64,000 nucleotides of DNA from Mycobacterium sp. E183 (GTDB lineage: Bacteria > Actinomycetota > Actinomycetes > Mycobacteriales > Mycobacteriaceae). The notes beneath the pieces were generated by a model that was not told the DNA's origin, did no database searches, and saw nothing but the letters and a program-made list of their open reading frames with translations. A program made the position numbers and the translations under genes. The first letter of the stretch is position 1. Each line of letters begins with the position of its first letter. Shown one piece after another: positions 25,655-33,401 of the stretch. The stretch is taken from assembly GCF_001667735.1 (NCBI RefSeq), contig NZ_LZJN01000150.1:21512-85511 (forward strand), read 5' to 3'.

Positions 25655-26287
25655 ATGCGCAGACACGGCTGGGCCGGCGCATTGCCGTCGAGCGACGAGG
25701 AAGCCATTGCGCGAATCATCGCCGCGGCGAGCCGCGCGATACAGCAGTCGGGCGCGGACATCAAAATCAGCGATGTCGCGCGCGATCTCGGGGTCACCCG
25801 CCAAACCGTGTACCGCTATTTCCCGAGCACCGATGCGTTGCTGGTGGCGACGGCGTTGTCGGAAGCGGGTCCGTCCCTGGACCGGCTGGCGGCCCACCTG
25901 GAAGCCATTCACGACCCCGCCGAGGCGGTGGTCGAGGGTATCGCTCACACGTTGGAATTGCTTCCCCAGGACCAATACCTGGGGCTGCTGTTGACCTCCG
26001 AGAAGGCGGCGTCTTACTCGGCGAGCGTGACCTCCGATGTCGCGCTCTCGCTGGGGCGCTCGATCATCGACCGCTTCAACGTGGACTGGAACAGCGTCGG
26101 CATCACCGAGGACAGGCGCGACGGCCTGGTCGAATTCATGCTTCGGGTTCTGCAATCGTTCATCGTCGATCCCGGACGACCGCCGCGGTCCGGTGACGAG
26201 TTGCGCAACTACCTGCGCCAGTGGGTCGCACCCGCGATCACCCATTTTCAGCCCGCCACGGATTCGAGTGTGCGCTCAGCACATTGA
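25655..26287 (+). CDS. TetR-family transcriptional regulator
   Basis: 210 residues. HTH is IIAAASRAIQQSGADIKISDVARDLGVTRQTVYRYFPSTDALLVA (about 20-64). It starts 38 bp after the Rieske gene in the same direction and is probably cotranscribed. The inverted repeat at 24410-24439 is the most likely target. The end of the gene encodes one arm of an inverted repeat in the convergent gap. Confidence 0.88.
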   Translation: MRRHGWAGALPSSDEEAIARIIAAASRAIQQSGADIKISDVARDLGVTRQTVYRYFPSTDALLVATALSEAGPSLDRLAAHLEAIHDPAEAVVEGIAHTLELLPQDQYLGLLLTSEKAASYSASVTSDVALSLGRSIIDRFNVDWNSVGITEDRRDGLVEFMLRVLQSFIVDPGRPPRSGDELRNYLRQWVAPAITHFQPATDSSVRSAH

Positions 26288-26342
26288 GGGTGCGCCCAGG
26301 GCGGCGACACGCCGTGCGACGCCGCCATAGGAGCACACTCGA
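26264..26342. terminator. Inverted repeats in the TetR/ATPase convergent gap
   Basis: TCGAGTGTG (26264-26272) pairs with CACACTCGA (26334-26342), and a nested GGCGGCG/CGCCGCC hairpin lies at 26300-26326. No U tract. The GAGTGTGCG core matches the hairpin at 12172, so these may be one family of intergenic palindromes used as bidirectional terminators. Confidence 0.5.
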
Positions 26343-26366
26343 TCGGGGGCGGGGGCGTTTCGGCCG

Positions 26367-27554
26367 TTAGCGCTTGCCCCAGTCCCACGGCGGCGTGGTC
26401 AGCAGGCCCTGGCCGGCGACCCGCGTCTCGCCCCACTCCTTGTACAGCTCGATCTCGACGGCTCGGTCGTCCCCGTCGGCGTCGGCCACCGGGACGGTGT
26501 CCAGGAATTCGAGCAGCGCGCGGGAATGGGTGACCACCAGGACCTGCGTACGCGTGGCGGCGGTGCGGATCAGCCCCGCGAGCGGACGCACCAGGTCGGG
26601 ATGCAGCGAGGTCTCCGGTTCGTTGAGCACCATCAGCGACGGCGCATGCGGGCTGGACAGCGCGGCGGCCCAGAGCAGGAATCGCAGTGTGCCGTCGGAT
26701 AATTCGGCCGAACGCAGCGGGCGCAGCATGCCGCGCTGCCGCAGCTGCAGGTCGAACAGCCCGTCGTGAACGGCGACCGACACCGTGGCCCCGTCGAACG
26801 CGTCGGCGACGGCGCGGCTCAGGTCGTCGAAGCCCGTCTCGATGATCGTCTGGATCGCGGCGGCCAGATCGCTGCCGTCATCGGAGAGCACCGGGGTGCG
26901 CGTGCCGACCTGCGGGTGTCGCGCCGGCGCCCCGGCGTCGACGCGGAAGCCGTCGTAGAACCGCCAGCCGCGCAGCCGTTCGCGCACGGCCGCGAGTTCG
27001 GGAAGCGCGTGCGGGTGGGCATATTCGGCCAGCACGCTGCGGTACGACGGCAACGAGCGGGACAGCTCGTCGAATCCGCGGCCGGACTCCGCGCTCATCT
27101 CGGCGAAGTCGCGGGTGCGGCGTACCAGCGTCGCACTGGCGCGCAGCACCGGTCCGGCGAACAACGCTTCCCGCTTGATCTCGGGATCGCGGCCGAACGC
27201 CGACTTGATTCCCGCCATCTGCGGGATGCCGAGGTCCACCAGATAGCCGAAATCGTCTGAGGCGAAGCCTAATTCGAGGGATACGGGCCGGGTGCGGACG
27301 GTGCCCTGGGCCTTGCCCGTCCGGCGGGCGCCCTTGAGCTCCTCGGGTCCGGCCCACAGCGCGGACTGCAGCCCGCCCTCGCGGGCGAGCGAGGCGATCA
27401 CCTCCCCGCGGCCGCAGTCGGCCAGCAGCCGCAGCGCGCGGTACAACGACGACTTGCCTGCGCCGTTGGCGCCGGTGACCACCGACAGCCGCCCCAGCGG
27501 CAGGATCACCTCGCGCAGCGAGCGGTAGCCGCGGATCGCCACCGTGTGCAACAT
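26367..27554 (-). CDS. AAA ATPase (SMC/OLD-like predicted ATP-binding protein)
   Basis: 395 residues. Walker A is GANGAGKSS (about 29-37), the ABC-type signature region is LSDGTLRFLLWAAAL (about 285), and Walker B is LMVLNEPETSLHP (about 308) with Asn where an Asp is commonly written, followed by the catalytic Glu; the H-loop is THSR. This is the AAA_21 class of stand-alone ATPases related to OLD proteins, but no TOPRIM nuclease domain is present and no partner nuclease is adjacent. A DNA-repair or defence role is possible, not shown. Confidence 0.8.
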   Translation of the reverse strand: MLHTVAIRGYRSLREVILPLGRLSVVTGANGAGKSSLYRALRLLADCGRGEVIASLAREGGLQSALWAGPEELKGARRTGKAQGTVRTRPVSLELGFASDDFGYLVDLGIPQMAGIKSAFGRDPEIKREALFAGPVLRASATLVRRTRDFAEMSAESGRGFDELSRSLPSYRSVLAEYAHPHALPELAAVRERLRGWRFYDGFRVDAGAPARHPQVGTRTPVLSDDGSDLAAAIQTIIETGFDDLSRAVADAFDGATVSVAVHDGLFDLQLRQRGMLRPLRSAELSDGTLRFLLWAAALSSPHAPSLMVLNEPETSLHPDLVRPLAGLIRTAATRTQVLVVTHSRALLEFLDTVPVADADGDDRAVEIELYKEWGETRVAGQGLLTTPPWDWGKR

Positions 27555-27586
27555 GGGGCCGACTGTACGGTCGACGACCGACGGGC

Positions 27587-29179
27587 TTAAGCCTCGTCCG
27601 CCTCGTCGAGCAGTTGCACTTCCTCGAGGTCCATCTCGTTCTGCAGTTCGCGCAGCACGATGTCGTCGATGAGGTTCTGGTTGCGCAGCGCGGTGATCTC
27701 GCGCCGCTTCCGTTCGAGCACGCCGAGCCGCACCCGCCGGACCAGCTCCTTCTTCTTGACCAGGCGGTTGTTAGTCGAGCCGCCTTCGGTGGCCAGGGCG
27801 AGCGCGGCCCTTTCCTCGTATTCCTTCTGCAGCCGACGACGCAGGTCGTCGCTGATGCCGACCTCGTCGGCGACGGTGGGCAGCGCGGTGAGCGCCGCCT
27901 GGACCCCCCGGGTTCGCGCCAGCTCCAATTCTTCGACGTACGCGACGTCGTCGGGCATCTTCGCCCAGCGGACCACGGCGGGCAGCGTGGTCCCTTGGAC
28001 CAGGACGGTGGTCAGGATCACGACGACCACGATGAAGATGAGCAGGCTGCGGTCGGGGAAGGGCGCGCCGCTGAGGGTGGTCGTCGGCACGGCCAGCGCC
28101 GCCGCCAGCGACACGGCGCCGCGGAACCCGGCCCAGGCCGTGACGAAGCGCTGACGCCAGCTGACCCGGCGTTCACGCTGCGCCTCGCGACGGTCGATCA
28201 GTCGGATCAGCGCGACGGTGATCTCGCCCCAGAAGATTCGCGACAGGATCACCACGGCGGTGACCGCGAGCGCGATGAACAGGGCGTGGCGCACCCCGCC
28301 GTCCACGCCGACGATGCCGCGCAGCGCGTTGGGTATCTGGACGCCCACGAACACCCACAACGAGCCGTTGAGCAGGAACGTCGCGCTGTCCCAGAAGGCA
28401 TACGCCTGCAAGCGCGACCGCGCCCGGATCACCACCGGTCCGGCGTAGGCGAGCACCAGGGCGGAGACCATGACGGCGACCACGCCGCTGCAGTCCATGC
28501 TCTGCGCCAGCAGGAACGCCGCGAACGGCGTCAGCAGGCTCAGCGCCCCCTCCTCCTGCGGCGCGTCGATCCGCTTGCGCAGCAACGTCACCGCCCCGCC
28601 GACCAACAGCCCGGCGGCGATACCGCCCAGATAGGAGCCGACGAATCGGCCCACCAGGTCGATCGGGGTGATCGCCGCACCCCCGATCGCGACGTGGACC
28701 GTGACGGCGAACAGGACCAGGGCGGTGCCGTCGTTGATGAGGCTCTCGGCCTTGAGCACGGTCACCGAGCGGCGGGGCAACTTCTTCGCGAGGCCCGCCA
28801 CCGCGGCGGCGTCGGTGGGGGAGAGCACGGCGCCCAGGACGGCGGCCGCGTGGGAATCCATCCCGAGCGCCCGCGCCGTCCACGACACCGCGACGGCCGT
28901 CGCGATCACCAGGCCGACACTGAGGAACACGATGATGCGCGCGTTGGCGCGGATCTCGCGGAAGCTGGTGTTCAGGCCCTCCCAATAGAGGATCGCCGGC
29001 AGGAACAGCAACAGCACGATCTCGCCGTTGACGTGCACGTGGGCGAAGCTTGGGATCAGACCCAGCAACGTGCCGAGCACGATGAGCAGCACCGGGGGGC
29101 CAACGCGGTAGCGCCGGCCCAGGACCGTCCCGACGATGACGGTGGAGACGAGAGCAACGATCAGGACGAGGCCAAACAC
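27587..29179 (-). CDS. yjcE: Na+/H+ antiporter (CPA1/NhaP type)
   Basis: 530 residues with about twelve membrane helices followed by a charged cytoplasmic tail of about 120 residues. The ion-site signature SPTDAAAVAGLAKKLP (about 120) and ESLINDGTALVLFAVTVHVA (about 145-164) are those of cation:proton antiporters-1. Exchanges Na+ (or K+) for H+ across the plasma membrane. It corresponds to Rv2287 (yjcE) in the conserved block. The long C-terminal tail is probably regulatory. Confidence 0.88.
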   Translation of the reverse strand: MFGLVLIVALVSTVIVGTVLGRRYRVGPPVLLIVLGTLLGLIPSFAHVHVNGEIVLLLFLPAILYWEGLNTSFREIRANARIIVFLSVGLVIATAVAVSWTARALGMDSHAAAVLGAVLSPTDAAAVAGLAKKLPRRSVTVLKAESLINDGTALVLFAVTVHVAIGGAAITPIDLVGRFVGSYLGGIAAGLLVGGAVTLLRKRIDAPQEEGALSLLTPFAAFLLAQSMDCSGVVAVMVSALVLAYAGPVVIRARSRLQAYAFWDSATFLLNGSLWVFVGVQIPNALRGIVGVDGGVRHALFIALAVTAVVILSRIFWGEITVALIRLIDRREAQRERRVSWRQRFVTAWAGFRGAVSLAAALAVPTTTLSGAPFPDRSLLIFIVVVVILTTVLVQGTTLPAVVRWAKMPDDVAYVEELELARTRGVQAALTALPTVADEVGISDDLRRRLQKEYEERAALALATEGGSTNNRLVKKKELVRRVRLGVLERKRREITALRNQNLIDDIVLRELQNEMDLEEVQLLDEADEA

Positions 29180-29359
29180 CAGCCCATCCTGCCGGACATG
29201 ATCGGATTGCGCGGCTTGGGGTTTGGCCGGCGCCGCGGTCAGCTCGCTGGGTGGGCGGTCTCACCGGTCACACGCGCACCCCGTGGCGGGCATCTGGTGA
29301 CTCTCGAAAGTGACAGCGCCGGCGATATCAAATTCGAGAAGCACTTACTGGTTGCGGGC

Positions 29360-30415
29360 TCAGGTGCAGTCGCAGCAGCAGTCGTCGCAGTCGCAGCAGC
29401 AATCGCAGCCCTCGCAGCAGCACCAGCAGCCGGTTCCGTCGCCGCGCCGCGACTTGCGCCCGGGGTTCGGCGTTCCCTCCTCGGCGCCGGGCTCGATCGG
29501 CTGGTCGCCGAAGTTGATGGGCTCCTGCTGGCCGCGCGGCGTTCCGCTCTTGGCCGTCAAACCGGCCTGGGCGAAGGTGCGCTTGATCGCGCGGCGGACC
29601 TCGTTGGTCAACAGCCGATCGACCAGCCTCCCGTCGGTGAACGACACGTCGGCCAGCGCCAGCTCGATGCCCAGCACCGCGTCGTCGCACAGGGCGCGCG
29701 CCGCCGCCACGGGAGTTGCGGTCGCCGCCAACGGGTTCCACTTCCCGCGCGCCACGTCGTCGCGGTAATCCTCGACCGCGTCCAACAGGTGCGCCACCCG
29801 GCCGAACAGCCGCCCAACCTCGCGCAACGGCGCCGCGTTGTCCGGGCGGCCGGCCAGCACCGCGGTATGCGCGAACGCCTCGGCGACGGCGGTCTCGGTG
29901 GGCTCGGTCACCAGCAGCAGCGAGCTGCCCGGACGGGCCTGGGCTTCGAGCGCCGCCTGGCGGTCCATCGCGGCGACCAGCACGCCGGTGTCGAAGCCCA
30001 GGGTGTGACCGGTGTCGGTGCCCTGGCGCACCCAGCGTTCGGCGATGCGGCGCGCCGCGGGCCGCACCCCGGCCACGCCGACGATGCCGTCGCGGTCGTC
30101 GACGTGGTCACGGACCCGGGCCGCCGCCAGCGCCAGCGACACCACGGCGGCCAGTCGCACGCAGTCGCCGGTGGCCACGTCCGCGCGCCGCATGCCGCGC
30201 AGCGGGCACGGCCCGGCGGTGCGGCGGGCCGGCCGCCCCGGGGACTGCGCCTCGACCAGCAATGAGACCACCAGCCCGTCGTAGTTGGTGGCGATGCGGG
30301 CGGCCTGGCCGTAATCGTCGCGCAGCGCCAGACACAATCCGCACAATTGGGCTGTCCAGGCGGCCGCCAGCTCGCCGCCGAGCCGGTGACGGCAGGGCCG
30401 GATGATGCCAAACAT
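29360..30415 (-). CDS. DUF5685-family protein with cysteine-rich C-terminal tail
   Basis: 351 residues. MFGIIRPCRHRL and AQLCGLCLALRDDYG (CxxC, about 22-36) are the DUF5685 hallmarks, and a further Cys lies in GPCPLRG. The middle is mostly helical, with DAVEDYRDDVARGKWNP near 215. The last 22 residues carry 13 cysteines interspersed with Asp (CWCCCEGC..CCC.C pattern). The coding DNA of the tail is made of CAG/TCG-like triplets and may vary by slippage. The tail could chelate metal or be modified. Function unknown. Confidence 0.7.
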   Translation of the reverse strand: MFGIIRPCRHRLGGELAAAWTAQLCGLCLALRDDYGQAARIATNYDGLVVSLLVEAQSPGRPARRTAGPCPLRGMRRADVATGDCVRLAAVVSLALAAARVRDHVDDRDGIVGVAGVRPAARRIAERWVRQGTDTGHTLGFDTGVLVAAMDRQAALEAQARPGSSLLLVTEPTETAVAEAFAHTAVLAGRPDNAAPLREVGRLFGRVAHLLDAVEDYRDDVARGKWNPLAATATPVAAARALCDDAVLGIELALADVSFTDGRLVDRLLTNEVRRAIKRTFAQAGLTAKSGTPRGQQEPINFGDQPIEPGAEEGTPNPGRKSRRGDGTGCWCCCEGCDCCCDCDDCCCDCT

Positions 30416-30513
30416 GCCCAGAAGCTACCGGACCCACAGCAAACGCGCGATCGAAACGCCGAGCGTGGGATGGTCTGGTGGGCGGCGGCGCGGCGACGGG
30501 GCTCCAGGACATA

Positions 30514-30966
30514 ATGGGCTCGATGACTGTCGGGAAGATCAAGCTCTTGGTGACCGTCGCGATGCTCGTTTCGCCGATGCTGGTGGGCTGCCACTTCGCG
30601 TCCAGGAACCCGCCGTCGACCAAGACGCTCGAGGTGCCCATGAACGAGGTGCTCACGCAGAGCGTCGTCACGCAGAGCATCACCCTGACCGTCGGCAACA
30701 CGCTGGTCGTGAAGCTGGGCTCGAACTACACCACCCCGTACCGGTGGGCGCCGGAGATGAAGATCGGCGACCCGGGCGTCCTCAAGCAGGAGAGCCACCA
30801 GTTCGTGCCGCCGAGCTCCGACGCGCTCGGAGCCCCCGGCACCGAGGTGTGGAAATTCACGGCGTTGAAGCCGGGGACCACCACGATCGGCACCGCCTAC
30901 ACCAGCTTCGTCGGCAAGGACACGCAACCGTCGTGCACCTACACGGCCAACGTCACGGTGCAGTAA
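30514..30966 (+). CDS. Lipoprotein with I42 (chagasin-like) protease-inhibitor domain
   Basis: 150 residues. Signal peptide KIKLLVTVAMLVSPM ends in lipobox LVGC. The domain has VGNTLVVKLGSNYTTPYRW (equivalent of the NPTTG loop), GAPGTEVWKFTALKPGTTTI (the G-rich loop and strand) and a final C-terminal strand, a layout like chagasin/I42 inhibitors of papain-type cysteine proteases. The third inhibitory loop (RPW/F) is not obvious. ATG 30514 is chosen for its AGGA site; 30523 is an alternative. Confidence 0.65.
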   Translation: MGSMTVGKIKLLVTVAMLVSPMLVGCHFASRNPPSTKTLEVPMNEVLTQSVVTQSITLTVGNTLVVKLGSNYTTPYRWAPEMKIGDPGVLKQESHQFVPPSSDALGAPGTEVWKFTALKPGTTTIGTAYTSFVGKDTQPSCTYTANVTVQ

Positions 30967-31018
30967 ACGCTCTGGCAAACCAATGCGAGCGCGCCGCGCT
31001 CGGGCTACGGTCTTGGAC

Positions 31019-31498
31019 GTGTTCGGCTTTCTTCGCAACTTGTCCGAGATCGGCAAACTGCCCGCACCGCTGCGCGATGAACTCGAAGCCGAGGGGATGA
31101 TCTTCAGCGCGGGCAAAGTCGGGGTGAACCGGCACTTCGGCGGCCACGTGCCGGGCGTCTATTCGGCCTCGGGAGTGTCCCGCTACACGGGCGCGTTCGC
31201 GTTCACCACCGCGCGGATCCTTGCCACGCTTCCCACCCGCGGGGACGCCAACCTGCGGTCGATCGATTGCCCGTGGGACACCAGCAAGGGGCCGGCCAGG
31301 GCGACGATCACCGGCAAGGGCATGAAGCTCGAAATCGACTTGCACGGCGTCGATCCCGCCTTCAGCGGGTCGATGAAGCTCAACTACCGCAAGTCGATCC
31401 CGGACGAGGTGCTGGAAAAGCTGCCGACCACGACGCTGCGCTTCCCGGTGCAGCCGGTGTTCGTGTACCGGGCGGTCGGCGTGCGCCCCAAGGTATAG
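31019..31498 (+). CDS. Conserved hypothetical protein
   Basis: 159 residues from GTG 31019; ATG 30983 would add 12 Arg/Ala-rich residues that look non-coding. VFGFLRNLSEIGKLPAPLRDELEAEGMIF at the start and a beta-rich middle with GGHVPGVYSASGVSRYTGAFAFT are visible. No signal peptide, membrane helix or catalytic motif was recognised. It follows the inhibitor-like lipoprotein in the same direction, 52 bp away. Function unknown. Confidence 0.65.
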   Translation: MFGFLRNLSEIGKLPAPLRDELEAEGMIFSAGKVGVNRHFGGHVPGVYSASGVSRYTGAFAFTTARILATLPTRGDANLRSIDCPWDTSKGPARATITGKGMKLEIDLHGVDPAFSGSMKLNYRKSIPDEVLEKLPTTTLRFPVQPVFVYRAVGVRPKV

Positions 31499-31515
31499 CG
31501 GCTCAACGGTTTTCG

Positions 31516-32280
31516 CTACGCCGCGGCGGGCCGCAGCATGCGCCCGCTGACGAGCGCCGACACCCAGCCGGGCATCAACCGCGATCCGGTGGTCATCGCC
31601 CGATAGCGCCACCCGGGCACGACGACGGCGCGGCCCCGGTCCAGCGCGCGCAGCCCGGCTGCCACGACCGGTTCGGGCGCCGCGAGCCGGCGATAGATCG
31701 CGGTGTGCGAGACGTCCGAGCCCAGCGCGTCGACGAAGCCGGTGCGGGTCGGTCCGGGGCACAGCGCGGTGACCGTGACGCCCGATCCACGGGTCTCCGC
31801 CCACAGCGCCTGGCTCAGCGACAAGACGAACGCCTTCGACGCGCCGTACGTGGCCTGATACGGCCCGGGCTGAAAGGCGATGGTGGACGCCACATTCAGG
31901 ATCCCGCCCCGGCGGCGGGCCAGCATGCCGGGCAGCACCGCGTGGGTCAGCCGCACCAACGCGTCGACGTTGACCGCCACCAGCTCATGCTCGCGCCCGT
32001 CGTCGACCTCCGCGAACGGGCCGTACGTGCCGAAGCCCGCGTTGTTGACCAACACGTCGATCTCTCGCCCCGCTAGCCGGGCCACCAGGGCGTCGACGCC
32101 GGCCGGGGTGCTGAGGTCGCCGACGACCAGCTCGACGTGCTGCCCGACGCGCTGCGCCACCGCGTTCAGCCGGGCTTCGTCGCGCCCGGCGAGCACCAAA
32201 GACATGCCGCGCTGCGCCAGCTGGTCGGCGAAAATTGCGCCCAACCCGGAGCTGGCGCCGGTGATGACTGCCAGGGACAT
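31516..32280 (-). CDS. Short-chain dehydrogenase/reductase
   Basis: 254 residues. TGASSGLGAIFADQLAQRG (about 7-25) and NNAGFG (about 80) bind cofactor; the catalytic Ser is in VASTIAF and YGASK gives Tyr/Lys. It belongs to the DltE-like/SDR cluster with a C-terminal membrane-binding amphipathic region (RYRAMTTGSRLMPGWV). Upstream neighbour DUF1707 protein is 9 bp away and may be cotranscribed from the TetR-controlled promoter at 32749. Confidence 0.85.
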   Translation of the reverse strand: MSLAVITGASSGLGAIFADQLAQRGMSLVLAGRDEARLNAVAQRVGQHVELVVGDLSTPAGVDALVARLAGREIDVLVNNAGFGTYGPFAEVDDGREHELVAVNVDALVRLTHAVLPGMLARRRGGILNVASTIAFQPGPYQATYGASKAFVLSLSQALWAETRGSGVTVTALCPGPTRTGFVDALGSDVSHTAIYRRLAAPEPVVAAGLRALDRGRAVVVPGWRYRAMTTGSRLMPGWVSALVSGRMLRPAAA

Positions 32281-32289
32281 GGCAACCCC

Positions 32290-32718
32290 TTACTTCGCAA
32301 CGGTTTTCACGGCGGGGCGGATGCCCAGCGCGTGGCTGACGAGTCCGATGCCGGCGCCCAGGATGGGCCAGATCGGCCAGAAGTACGTGGCGTCCGTGGT
32401 CGCGGCGACGGCCGCCCACACGGTGAGCACGACGACGGTCATCAGGAGGTAGCCGGCGAGGTGAATGCGCACGCTGCGGCGCGCCGCCTCGACGCGGGCG
32501 GCGCGGCGGCGTGGGTCGGCGCGCCGGATCCGCTCGAGCGGCAGGTCGGCGAGGAGCTCCCGGAGCTCGCCGGTGGTGTGCGTGCCGAACACGGCCTGCA
32601 CCCGCTGCTCGTACTCGCCCAGATCGAGGTAGCCCTGCGCGAGCGCCTGGCCCAGGCGCGCGGCCGCCCTCTCCCGGTCGTGGTCGCCGGCGCGGGGGGC
32701 CATGAGTTGCTGGTTCAT
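32290..32718 (-). CDS. DUF1707 domain protein with two membrane helices
   Basis: 142 residues. N-terminal DUF1707/SHOCT-like segment: RERAAARLGQALAQGYLDLGEYEQRVQAVFGTHTTGELRELLADLP. A basic linker (RRADPRRRAARVEAARR) precedes two helices (GYLLMTVVVLTVWAAVA and YFWPIWPILGAGIGLV). ATG 32718 follows GGAAGGGGACG. Divergent from a TetR gene with overlapping palindromes in the gap, so likely repressed by it, together with the SDR downstream. Role unknown. Confidence 0.8.
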   Translation of the reverse strand: MNQQLMAPRAGDHDRERAAARLGQALAQGYLDLGEYEQRVQAVFGTHTTGELRELLADLPLERIRRADPRRRAARVEAARRSVRIHLAGYLLMTVVVLTVWAAVAATTDATYFWPIWPILGAGIGLVSHALGIRPAVKTVAK

Positions 32719-32748
32719 TTCGTCCCCTTCCTTCGGATGTGAATGGCC

Positions 32749-32770
32749 TTAACATAGTCCCTAATGTTAA
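32749..32770. promoter_or_regulatory. TetR-type operator between DUF1707 and TetR genes
   Basis: TTAACAT-8 bp-ATGTTAA, perfect 7-bp arms. A second, partly overlapping repeat ATGTT...AACAT runs to 32782. Placed 11 bp before the TetR start and 31 bp before the DUF1707 start, it fits a site for this TetR controlling both directions. Confidence 0.65.
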
Positions 32771-32780
32771 TCTCGTCAAC

Positions 32781-33401
32781 ATGGCACGTGAGCGAAAATC
32801 GCCGACCGGTTCGAAGCGCAGGGACAGCTACCACCACGGCGACCTGAAACGGGCGCTGACCAGCGCCGCGCTGTCGCTGGTCGCGGAGAAGGGGCCGAAG
32901 GGTTTCACGCTGACCGAAGCGGCGCGGCGCGCCGGCGTCAGCGCCGCCGCGCCGTACCGGCACTTCGCGGACAAGGCCGCGCTGTTGGCGACGGTGGCCG
33001 AGCAGGGCTTTCGCGACCTGCACGCCGAACTGGCCGCGGCCGCGTCCACCGACGAGCCCAAGGATCGGGTGATCGAGCTCGGCCGTGCCTACGTGCGCTG
33101 GGCCGTCGCGCACCCGGACCACTACCGGGTGATGTTCGGCGCCGAGCTGTCGAAGGCCGACCACCCCGACCTCGCCATCGCCGGCGAGCAGGCGTTCGCG
33201 GACCTACTCGACGCGATCGCGGCGTGCCAGCATGCGGGTGTCGTCGGCGGTCAGGACCCGCGCGAACTCGCCGCGCCACTGTGGTCGCTGGTGCACGGCG
33301 TCGCGTCGCTGGCGATCGGTGGCGAGCTGGTCAGCGTCGGCATCGCGCAGCAGCCGGAGGACGTCATCGCCGGCGTCGTGGCCCAAATGCTCGGCGGCTA
33401 G
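32781..33401 (+). CDS. TetR-family regulator with WHG-type C-terminal domain
   Basis: 206 residues. DSYHHGDLKRALTSAALSLVAEKGPKGFTLTEAARRAGVSAAAPYRHFADKAALLA forms the HTH domain; the YHHGDL start is typical of this subgroup. The C-terminal half matches WHG-domain TetRs (YVRWAVAHPDHYRVMFG, LWSLVHGVASLA). ATG 32781 is chosen because translation from an upstream in-frame ATG at 32739 would run through the operator. It shares the CTAG stop with convergent lipM. Confidence 0.9.
   Translation: MARERKSPTGSKRRDSYHHGDLKRALTSAALSLVAEKGPKGFTLTEAARRAGVSAAAPYRHFADKAALLATVAEQGFRDLHAELAAAASTDEPKDRVIELGRAYVRWAVAHPDHYRVMFGAELSKADHPDLAIAGEQAFADLLDAIAACQHAGVVGGQDPRELAAPLWSLVHGVASLAIGGELVSVGIAQQPEDVIAGVVAQMLGG

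Noticed and set aside
26367..27554. AAA ATPase as half of a two-gene defence system
   Set aside because: No adjacent nuclease or reverse-transcriptase-type partner; neighbours are a TetR and an antiporter. Kept as an ATPase of unknown role.
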